Source: Molanna angustata | Lineage: Eukaryota; Arthropoda; Insecta; Trichoptera; Molannidae | Direction: 5' to 3' | Length of the DNA stretch: 64,000 nucleotides | Assembly (NCBI GenBank): GCA_963576475.1 | Contig: OY754981.1 | Coordinates: 27,008,132-27,072,131 of the forward strand | Shown: piece after piece, positions 22,971 to 33,900 of the stretch | How the letters are laid out: every line of letters starts with the position of its first letter | Numbering within the stretch: position 1 is the stretch's first letter | Position numbers and translations under genes: made by a program | Notes under the pieces: model-generated | What the model saw: the letters and a program-made list of their open reading frames with translations, nothing else | The model's database searches: none | Told to the model about the DNA's origin: nothing

Positions 22971-22974
22971 CAAC

Positions 22975-23480
22975 AGTCCCAACGCTCCCGACAGTCAGGG
23001 GTTGCTTTCGCCGATAGCCTGTCCCCTTCGCCCATCGACGACGATCCATTCCGGTTGTGAAGGTTCATCAGCACGCTCATGGCCGTGAAGAAAAGATTAT
23101 GTGTGCCCCAGATACCAACTATATATGTGGCAATTTTTTTCCCTTGTGACAATATTTCGGCTGTGATTTTATTTAATTATTTAATTGACATTATTTTTAT
23201 GTGTGACGCCCAATATAGTCTATTTATTTTAATTTATGACGTCCTAATTTATTGCCATTCTAATTATTTATTTTATCAGACATTTTAATCATTTTATGTT
23301 GGGACATAACCGTGCCGTCTGACGTTTATGCACTGACACTTAACATTTATATATGGTCAGACCACGGTTTCAGTTATCGTCTAGTTTTAATTTATCTCGT
23401 TCGGCGAGGTTATTATGTGTAGACATTTTAATTCAGAACATTAAAACATTAAAAAAAGGTGAGCTCGTCCTTTATGCGTC
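22975..23480 (+). repeat. Two-copy long repeat B, copy 2
   Basis: Matches 20985-21340 through CTTTCGCCGATAGCCTG, TGGCCGTGAAGAAAAGATTA and the 3' block ACATAACCGTGCCGTCTGAC. It carries an insertion of about 120 bp (23130-23270) relative to copy 1. Confidence 0.6.
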
Positions 23481-23499
23481 TTGGGAGGAGGATATCATT

Positions 23500-24600
23500 C
23501 GCTTGTACATATAAGCGATAAAGCGAAATATAATATCTATATATACCTACACAAAAAACAAACCATATAATGATTTCGTAAAGTATGAAAAGTAAAATGC
23601 ATTTCATGTGAAATTACGTATCTACTTTTTAAAGTATAAATTATGTATACATACTTTGCTAACCTTTTTGTCCAGCAAAATTCAAACTGACGCATATTAT
23701 AAAATAAGTTATGGTCAACATATGTATTATACCAAGTTGATAAATAAATATTTCTACTATGATATTTCCATAGGTATTGTGATCGATATATTTCCATGCA
23801 TTATGATATCAAAGAAACCCAATAACCATTATTTTACTTCGGCCTAATGTATTAATTCTGGGAACGGCTTATAACGGCCTCCCAGGCCTTGTTCATATAT
23901 TTGAGCATTGTCTTTTCTATTGAAAATAAATGTAAAATGCACTAAGCAGATTCCTGGAATCTTGGCTTTCACCCGGTGGTACGGATTGGTTCTTCAGTAT
24001 AACCCCCCCCCCTCTCCTGCTCCATGTTCCACGGGGCGCTGGGTCGCCCGGCTGTGTCCGATCAATTGTCATTCGGTAGGAGTCAGTGGTTGGTCGGTAG
24101 TTGTAGAGACCCGCGTGCGAGAGTGCTAGTTTGCTAGGCTATCGGACGGCCTTAGCATTTTTTTCTAATTGTATAAAGTAGTGATTAAGTTCTTTTCAGG
24201 TTCTCTACCTATCATCGGGGGTGAATTTAAGATAGTTTAAGTAACTATTAAAAATAACTTTTAAGAATAAAAATAACTTAAATAATCGCATAATAGTGAA
24301 TAAATGTGTTTCAGGTCCATATAACCAACGAGGGGTGAATTTAAGCTAGTTTTAAGTTATTTTTTATTACTAAAAAGTGATATGTAGTGTAAGTGTTTCC
24401 TCTACAGTCCCGTTACGAGAGCAGCAGTTTGGTAAGATCTTTCCAGTTATGTATATATTATTTTACCATGCCTGTATTTGTATGTATTTGTCTTTTCAGG
24501 CACATCGCAGCCGATTATGTTTTATTAGATTTTTATTTTCAGGGGTAGAGTTAAATGTTTATTTTTATTATTCTTTTCAGCGCTTTTATATATCAATTTC
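23500..24600. other. No gene recognised; GC-richer patch at 23990-24130
   Basis: About 23990-24130 is GC-rich with a C run and could be a promoter, LTR or leader. Two related blocks with GGGGTGAATTTAAG lie near 24217 and 24334. I cannot assign a family. Confidence 0.35.
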
Positions 24601-24722
24601 GCGTCCCAACGTCAATTTGGTATCCCAACGTGGAACCGTATTATTTCTCCGCCCTTCTCTGGATATCAATTTCGCATCCTAACGTGGGACGAGTATTTTT
24701 CTCCGCCCTTCTCTAGATATCA
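24600..24722 (+). repeat. Tandem duplication, about 60-bp unit
   Basis: TATCAATTTCGCGTCCCAAC, then TTTCTCCGCCCTTCTCTGGA, is repeated with small changes immediately downstream (TATCAATTTCGCATCCTAAC, TTTCTCCGCCCTTCTCTAGA). Confidence 0.6.
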
Positions 24723-25503
24723 ACTAATATTCACTGCACTTAGTTTTATGAATGTTAAAATAATATTTACCACTAAATGTTGATAAAAATAACTAAAAAC
24801 ACAAGAAACGTTCATGTGACGCGAACTAAATATTCAACTTGAAAATCGCTATTTTGAATAATAAATGTTCAAGAGGGTAACTTCCTCTGATACACAAGAT
24901 GGCTCTGGTTTTTGCCTTCTGACATTGGCCAAAGTTATTTTAATATAAATTTAATGCTGTGATTTTGCTATGGTGTATTTTTCTTTATCTGTGGTTTGAC
25001 GTCTGACCAGTCCAATGAGATATAGGTATACTGGAGTGCTAAATGCTGTTCAAATGTTGTGCCGAAGTAGTAGAAAGAGACAGATAGTACAAGTGGCATT
25101 CCTATCTCTTTCTAGAACTCTCACTTCATACAATATATGAGTAATTTTGAAGAATAGAATGAGATTATCCGATAGTTAAAGATGTAATTCAACCAAATGA
25201 AAAATATACATAATCGGGTGTACATATGTATATAGTAAAAGTAATATATAGATTATCATATATGAGTACAAATTACTTATTAGAAACATCTCAAAACTCA
25301 GAAACTTAGAACATTTATGTGAAACCATATCTTTTTAAAACAAATATTACGACTATTTACAAATCCTGTACTTTTTCATAAGAGTGTTTGCATCCATTGA
25401 GATCATTTCTGTCTTTAATAAGAAATCAACTTGATTTTTCCTTCCCACACTGAGAATATTTTTTTATTTACTATTCATTAATTAGGTTAATTAGAAGTCA
25501 AAT

Positions 25504-25670
25504 GATATTTTTACTGACAAACTTTTTAACATCTCAATAGAGACGAAGTTTGGTTATTATAGAAGAACCAGGAACTCAAGGCACCTACAGAGCATACAAC
25601 CTGTCATCAGTTGGTTTAAGTGATCACTTTATGTGCTTGCGCAACGTTCACGTAAACCAGCCGATTTTTG
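25504..25670 (+). repeat. Dispersed repeat A, copy 3
   Basis: Shares ATATTTTTACTGACAAACTT and AGAACCAGGAACTCAAGGCA with copies 1 and 2. It ends with CACGTAAACCAGCCGA, an inverted piece of its own CGGCTGGTTTACGTGA core, so the end is rearranged. Confidence 0.6.
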
Positions 25671-26639
25671 TTAATTTATTTAATAAATATGAATAACAAT
25701 TCAAATATGTCAAATACCAAAAACACATAAAAGTTCACAATAAAAATATGTGTAGACAGAGATTAGAATTAAAGAGAATAAATACAATTAGATATTTAAA
25801 AAAATATATAATATGCAAATTTGAGCATAAAATTGATTATGAAAAATAAAAGCATAGTTATAAAACACAAAATTATTCACAGTAAAAATAGAAAAGTTAA
25901 AAAAGCATATTATTAATGATATGAAAGTTATAACAAATAATAGCACAAGTTATAAATCTAAAATAACAATGGACAATAAAATTGAAACGTAATAAGGATC
26001 ACATTATAACTATAAGAAATAACAGTATATAGGACACCTAATAAATACAATAAATAATTATAAGTAAAAATTATAAACGTAAAACAGAGCATATTAATAA
26101 TTTTGACAAATAAACACAAGTTATAAATTCATGTAATAATTATCAGAAAAAATAGAAATGTAAAATAATAGCACAAAAATTATAAATACAAGAAATAATT
26201 ACAGTTAAAGAGCATATATTATTATGTAATTAATTATAAATGTAGAGGGAATCTGGAAGCAATAATGAAAGATTTACTAATTAAAACCCTACACTGATGA
26301 CCGTGTTCACCAAGGAACATCAAATGGATCATCAACTAACTACCTGCTCGGAGCTCAAATCCTTGAGTCCATCACTCAGTGATTTTGTATTTCACCAACT
26401 AAAAACCAACATTCTTAATTGAGCCCTAGTCTCAACTCTCCTTAAATTTCCGGTGTAAAGGAATACAAACTCAAGTTAAATTATATAGAAATAGTTAAAA
26501 ACCAAGAACACATAATTTATCTTGTTTCCTTTATTAAAATAACAATCAAATATTATTACAGTGTGTAGTTCACAATTTTTACAAGTTTTTGAAATTGTTT
26601 GAAAATAAATATATTACTTTGATCTCATCAGTAGGAATA

Positions 26640-26955
26640 TTCGCATTAGTGTCGTGAATGGCCGCAAGCGCTGTATAACTGATACCATGTTTACAAACAT
26701 ATCGCATACCTGATATTCTACCCTTGCTACCTGTGTTATTGTGCATACCGCCATTATTGTTTTCGTTGACATCAATTATGCTGTTTTAAAATAAATTCAA
26801 TTTTATTTAACAAATACAAAAAGCAATGTTTTGACATCATGAATAAATTCTTTCGTTCATTTCGCCTGGGTAAACGCTCTTGTCCATTTCATTGGCTAAT
26901 TCAACTATTTTCTCAAACCCAGTCTTTCGTGATAATAATATATCTGGATAATCTA
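26640..26955 (-). pseudogene. Unidentified coding remnant inside the TIR element
   Basis: Two open minus-strand pieces. One, near 26955-26825, reads DYPDILLSRKTGFEKIVELA. The other, near 26782-26600, includes GRISGMRYVCKHGISYTALA. Both are preceded by plausible AG acceptors and could be exons of a lost transposase. No family motif is recognised. Confidence 0.3.
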
Positions 26956-27870
26956 GAAATATAATATAAAATATAACAAGTGCTAAAATGTAATAATTTT
27001 AGTTACAAAATACGTTGATGAATGACTTAATCCACAATAGACCGTCACTTAAGAGATGAGTCGCCGGCGTCACTTAACGGTAGTAAGATTGTTTGGTGAA
27101 ACTAAATTTTACGCTAAGTGCATCAAAAAATTGATTTTAGCGCTTAGGAACCTTGGTGAAAGTGGGGGTGAGAGCTATTTCACACGATAAGATGAAATCA
27201 AAAGGATATATTGGTTTAATCATTTTAATGTTAGGTAGCGGTGTAAATAAATTTTAAAATATTGTAGGTAATTTAACAAATATTAAAAAGTAGATCATAT
27301 TTAAATACAAATAGTTGAGGTATTTTTAATATTGAAGGAGCAATCTTTGAGGACGCCATTGAAGTATAAATGTAAAGTTTCTACCCGTGAAAACTAATTC
27401 CGCTGTTGGGATACGTTTTGACATCCAAAAGAGCTGCAGTATTTAACCATCGTCTTTATTTCTTTTAATTTATAGAAAGAAAAACAAATAATATCAAAAA
27501 CAGACTTAAAACAACGCGTCGAACTCAGGAAAACACACCAACTGACAGCCAAATTCTATATGAATTGACGCTTAGAAAGAGACGCGAGTCCCACTTGCAC
27601 AAAATCCAGATCGGCACAAAATCATGTGTTTTGTTGTATGGACAATAGCACTCCAGTATACCTATATCTCATTGGACCAGTCTGACTCTTGAACTAGATT
27701 TACCGCCTTTTTTCTATATTTTTCTAGATTTACCGCCTTTACTTCTATACATAGAAAAGAGAACTTATTCTTCTATATTATCTGTGGCCTTTACCACGAA
27801 ACGTCGAAACGTTGGATCTTCGTTATTTGTTTTGTCTCTTTGTAATTATTTTAATTATCCAGTAAATTAC

Positions 27871-27978
27871 ATGTTATTTCGAATTTACAGTCGATATTCC
27901 AAAAAAAATATTTGTAACTCAATCTCAAAGAAAATACACTTTACAGGTATGGGAGACGAAACGTGTAAACAAGTAAAG
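27871..27978 (+). CDS. MYG1: MYG1 exon 1 with optional N-terminal leader
   Basis: ATG at 27949 gives MGDETCKQVK before the splice donor GTAAAA at 27979. The reading frame is open upstream to an ATG at 27871, which adds 26 residues (MLFRIYSRYSKKNICNSISK and six more). These are rich in Lys, Arg, Ser and Ile with no acid, as in mitochondrial presequences. The ATG at 27949 has G at -3 and G at +4, a good context. The ATG at 27871 has T at -3, a poor one, so leaky scanning could yield both forms. Which start is used is inferred. Confidence 0.75.
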
Positions 27979-30900
27979 GTAAAAATAACCTCTACATTTT
28001 TAATAACATCTTACCAATATTTCTCACGTTTAGTTTATTGTTGAAGTGCGGTTGTTTATTTCTAAATACCATTGTGTAAAGTTAGATAGCTTGTTTTGAA
28101 CTAATACAAACGTGCTTCGTAACTTCGTAATTTTTGCAGTCTGCATTTTTAGTTATCGTTAAACAACTTTAATCCGTCACGTAGGCGCGCAGATCACAAA
28201 TTTCGGAAAATCGAGGAGTGGGAAAACTAACCATTATACAATTGATTCCTTCATACATTTTTATTAATGTTTGTATAGTTATTCAAACCATTTCCGCCAA
28301 AAATTTTAACATCCCGTAATATAGACGCATTTACCTATCTACTGACATAAAATTTATAGTATGGAGCCATAGAATTAATTATAATTCTATGTATGGAGCA
28401 CAACCATGTAGCCAGGGTTGAGGAGATAGAGCGGCAGAAAATAATAAAGGAAACAATAAGGATACGAGCTGCAACCAGTGGTGACACACCAACATACATT
28501 ATATCTACAATAACAGATCTTATCAATCAGGTACAAGTTTAAGCTTTTACATTTAAGTAATAATCCACTTCAATTGTACTTATATCATCTATCAAACTTA
28601 TGATGTTATCTGATATATAATAATTTTGTGTATTTCTAGGTCATCGGAGCCAATTTACCTTCGGTCGAATGTTTCAAATGGACCATCAACATTTGTCAGA
28701 GAACCGACGTTGATACAACAAATCCCTCCAGTTAGAGAAAAATCATTCCGCCAGAAATCTACAAAACATCAGAAAGAAGAGATAAATTCCTGATGTTTTA
28801 TTCTGGCATGGATGGTGACAGAACATAACTAGGAGAAATATAGACATCTTGAGGCGTGCCAACCATTGGTATGGCTATGGTACGTTTAAAACGGTACCAC
28901 ACCTCTTTAGACAGCTGTATACAATATATGGGATGGAAGTCCAGAACTCCACACTTCTGCTGTATGATCTGCTCCCGAATAAGATGCATTCCACCTACTA
29001 CTTGTTACACACTAAAACAGCGTGCCCAGTAGTGGTGCCTCATACATTATTAAGCAGTTACGAGTCAGGTGTGACAAAAGTCATCCATGATGTTTTCCCA
29101 GAGATCATTCATAGAGGGTACTTTTTTCACTGTGGCCAAAGCATTTTTAAAAATTACAAATACATGGACTAAAACAACAGTATGTTTCAGATATAATTTT
29201 TGCATCTAAAATTCGACTGTTGCCTGGCCTCGCATTTGTACCTGTCTCCAGACTGATTCCCAAAAATTATCAACAGCATAGAGGAATGGCATCGGGTTTT
29301 CCAGTACCAAATTTCCGGACTCTATCAAAAGGGAGTAGAGTTTAACAGACCTGAAATTAGACCAGTGCGAGAGTGGAATGGAATCTCCACGCCAAAAAAG
29401 AAAATACTGGGATAGTGCTACCAACCTGGGAAAAATTGTCTTGAGCTGGAATCGAGACACATGTTTTAGATTATTTGCGAGTGTAACACACAACATTATT
29501 TTCTAAACAATGTATAATGAAAGAGAAGATGATATCTTTAAATATGTGATGTACGAGGATATATTTTCTTTAAATTTCATATAAATTATATATACATATT
29601 ATTACACCACTTGTTTTACTACTTATCACTCCCTTTATGCATGTTGTATGGTACAAAAGTATTGTTAAAGAGATATTAATTTTGGTAAAACAAAGGTGAT
29701 ATGTTCATTTGCATTTAATTTAGTAATTCGTTGATAAATGATATTAACAACATTAATTTAAAAATTGCTCATTGGTTCATTTCTAGTCATTAACTTATTT
29801 AGGCTGGGTTGTTTAAACATAAGTATTTAATAGTATAGTTATAATACATCAAAATCTGAGATTATGGGTGACATGGCTGGATGGGTTGATGACCTAAAGT
29901 GCTTATTTTTATAACAAAATATTAAATGTACTAGACAGCATAATAAAAAAAAATAGAATGGTTGTATTTCTTTTAATACTTCAGAAACATTTTGCAATTG
30001 TCTCCTCCTTTCACCAGTTGTCCTTGGAATTATATTTTATTATCTGACATTCAAATATACTCAGAACAGGCTCTTTTGTGCCTCCCATTGATTAGTTCTC
30101 CAAATCCTCTTCCAACTATAATTACACTTTTTTTTAATACGATTTTTTTTTTGTAATTGTAAAACTTATGTTAAAAACATTATCTACAACTTATAATGCA
30201 ACTATGCAGTTTATGCACACACGAGATCAAACAAACCAAGCAAAAAACCCATATTTGTCTTCTGCGCTTCCGTGTGATTTTTCTATATTTTTAACGATAA
30301 CTAAACAATTTAACGTGATGGTATGGATAATTAATATATTTTTTAATATTATTACAGATTGGAACTCATGATGGTATGTTCCATTGTGATGAAGTTCTGG
30401 CATGTTATCTGCTGAAGCAGCTTTCGCAGTATTCCGGTGCGGAGATTGTCAGATCGAGGGATCCCAAGGTTCTGGAGACATGTGACATTGTTGTGGACGT
30501 TGGAGGAGTATACGACCCTTCAATCCATAGATACGACCATCATCAAAAGGAATTCCAGGAAACAATGAGCACTCTAAAGCCCTCATTAAAGAATTACAAT
30601 ATAAGGTATAGTTATTTTGATAGGACATATGTTGACCTCACCAAGCGATGAAGTAAGAGAATGTGATTGACATCACCTGTGCACAAATTCAAAAGAGAAA
30701 GACAATCGTGGTTTCACTGGGCTCACAAATCCAGGCCCATGAGCATAGAAGACCAGAGTACCAGTCAGAATAGAAGATCCACACGGGCTTGCGACCATGT
30801 ATGCAGGGCCCCTTTATTCATGTTGTGAAGCGTACTGTGTGTCACTTTATCCCTGACCTTTGCAACCATAGATTATTAACCATGCTTTATTTTATTAAAT

Positions 30901-33900
30901 AAAAGAAATGCCAACAGAACATAGGAATACTATAGACAGAATCAGCATAGTAGTTCCAATAACAGGTTTTTACTACATATGTATATGTATAATAAGCAAA
31001 TCATAATTGATTAAATTAGCTTTTAATAACAAAAATTAAATTAGGTAACTATAATATTCACAGTGTAGTGTATTGTTAAAAACATGCTTCAGAAAAACTA
31101 TTATTAAGAAATAATCCACCATGTAGAAGGGAAAACATGTCACAATGATTGTTGACTTGCTTTTATCAAACGCTTGGAGGTTCTGAGGCTGTTTTATACA
31201 TGGATGTAACTGGATGGAAGCATAGGTAAAATTGTTGTAACCGCGGGGGGGATCGCCGCCATCTTGCTCGAACCAAGTTTCATAGTGACCATGGATGTAA
31301 CTAAAGTAATGGATGGATGCATTGATCAAAATTTTGAAGCTGCAGGGCGATTTCAAGGAAGTGCTGATTATCTTCATATATGTAATTTATTTTAGTAAAT
31401 GAAGCATAAGATTGGTGTAAACTGAAGTAAATAAAACCATTATTTCACTATAGAAAACAAAAATACTCTATGTATATAGAAAACTGCATATTTTCAAGAC
31501 TTTAATGTACCTATATACTCAAAGCAAAGGAACATAAAAAAATATATAAAATGTATAAGAATAAAATTATAAAATGTAAATAAAGCAAAGCAATAAAAAT
31601 TATTATGTACTTTTAGAAATTATCCGAATACAACATTATGTAATGGCCAAATTGTATTAAAAATAAAAACTGGTGAAAATAGATTATTTTCTTGATTTTT
31701 TTTTTTTGAGTTCTACATGGTAACGCCGTCAGCAATAAAAATGCGGTACCTACAATTTATATTTTCAAATGAGATTAGATTAAAAAATGCGTTTTATCTT
31801 TAAAAAAACACGTGTGCTCCCAGAAAATACACGTGTTATTTTAATTTTGTATTGCTTCTCGGGCAACTAACAGGTAGGTGCTATGTCAAATATTAATTTA
31901 ACACGCACCCAATAACATGTTGCCACATTCTGGAGATTTGTGATATTTATGTATGTGTCCCCACCGGGAATCGAACCCGGGACCTTTAGCTCAGCTATCG
32001 AACCAACTGAGCCATGAAGGCCGATAAATGTTAAAAAAACACAAGTTACTTTAGGGACATCATTTTTATCCGTAGAATACCTACAGCCAATTTCTAATGT
32101 ATATACATACCTACATATAATTAAACAACTTCAAAGAACATATTAACGGTGAAAATAATGTTAAAAAAATCTAAAAGACCATTAATATTAAATGCAACAC
32201 AAATCCACTTACCTAAAATATGACAATCCTCTTTCTTGGGATGATTTAAATCTACTCGATCGACTTTTGCATATTTGTTTTTATTTAAAATTTCATAGAA
32301 CAAATAATACACTGTTTCAACGCAAAAATGATTTTAAAAATTAATAATAAATTAGGTATGCAAAGGACAGCTAGACGTCAAACGACAGACTGGTTGGAAT
32401 AACGCGGCTTCAAAAATATTACGAATGCCTCTATCCATCCAGTTAGTGTACTTCCATGTGCTACATTTGGTTCGAGCAAGATGGCCGCCAGGGGGTTTCT
32501 CCACACCCCCTATTGGACTCAAATGTCTTAATACATATTGGTTCGAAAGGTCCATCCGTTACCTTATATACATCCATGGTTTTATACTGTGTCAAAATAT
32601 GCTTTATAAAACTGCCATCCACATTCTCTTAACCGTTTCAGTGCTAATCTCGATACGTTATCGTGATGAATCATGTGCTACACCAGTGCGGATCACGATA
32701 GGTTATCGTGATGGACAATGCTCCACTTAAACTCGCTGTAGAAATCTTATTTATCGACATATCCAAAATATAATAATTACATCGTGTAGATGAACCATTT
32801 ATCTAAGTAAATATGATTTTAAAAAAATTTAAAAAAAATTTGGTAGATGGCGGTAGAGTGTTTACTTTTTGTCTATTTCATCTCGAGACATAATCGAGAC
32901 CCGCACTGAGATACCGCTTTGTATGGATATTAATGTTGCGTATAACCCATATCCGAGGTCGTATAGATTGTGCGCCGGTTTAGAAAAATATTTATGATCG
33001 GTTTTTATTTAGTGCCTATATAAAAACAAAGTATTTTGCTGTAAATTTATATGTTTTTGTTTATTTATTTATTTTGACAATAAGAGCATTATTAACTAAT
33101 ATGAACGTAAAACAATGAGTAATTAATCTTATTATTTAATTATATTTTATTTGTGTCTTTAACGTTGATTCATATTTCAAAATTACTATTTTTTTAAAGT
33201 TCATGTGTTTTTGAGAGTAACATCGATTTTTTGTGTCACCAACTTTTAAAATCTTACTAAGTGATAGACAAAATACATTGAATATTTTTTGCTATTACGA
33301 ATGAATTTTGCTTTTATAAATGTTTCGAAAAAGTTCTCCAGATCCTGTTGACTTATTACAGTATTATTTATAGCAACCAATTATTTTATGACTATTTTCT
33401 ACTATAAGTTGATAAATTACGGTGCAGCGGCGCATAGGTCAAAGCGCTTACAGATAAACTTCATACAAACGTATAAGGCACTAAGCAATTGTTGAAAACT
33501 GTGTTTGTTTTCGAAGAAATACTTAAAAATTCATGAATTTTAAGATAATTTTTATTCACTATATTCTTTCCTATGTCTTTTTTTACCTATGTGATATTTT
33601 TTTGCTAATTAGTTATGTTTTTGTAAGCTGGAATGTTGAAAAAATCAGTTAAATAGTATGCAGAAACACAAAATAAACAAAAAATTGTATTCAACATTTA
33701 GAACAGCTAAAAACGAATATTCTTGTCGAAGATTTCAAGTATCTCAGGTGAGTAGTTATTGAGATATGACGATTTTAATTTTGTCCGAAAATTGCGCCGC
33801 ACTGAGGTGTTACATTGTTTAGCATACGCGTAGCACGGAAAAGGTTAATTGTCAAGCTCTATCATCATGGTTACTTAAAAATGGATCGACAAGTATTTAG

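Larger units (their letters stand above)
25001..27692. mobile_element. 2.7-kb DNA transposon-like element with inverted termini
   Basis: The left end reads CAATGAGATATAGGTATACT followed by GGAGTGCT (25013-25040). Its complement AGCACTCCAGTATACCTATA followed by TCTCATTG is at 27647-27674. The outer bases match with a few changes, giving about 40-bp arms. Inside, a weaker subterminal match (TGTGCCGA, ACAAGTGG and TCTCTTTCTA blocks) extends the symmetry to about 130 bp. The interior is very AT-rich with repeated TTATAAATAC-like text (25690-26230), a copy of repeat A and a small open region at 26600-26980. The family is unknown. Confidence 0.6.

Noticed and set aside
27784..27870. Further upstream start for MYG1 at 27784
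   Set aside because: That codon is GTG, not ATG. The first in-frame ATG is at 27871.
29206..29496. Minus-strand 96-codon frame
   Set aside because: Antisense to the C-terminal part of the MULE relic.
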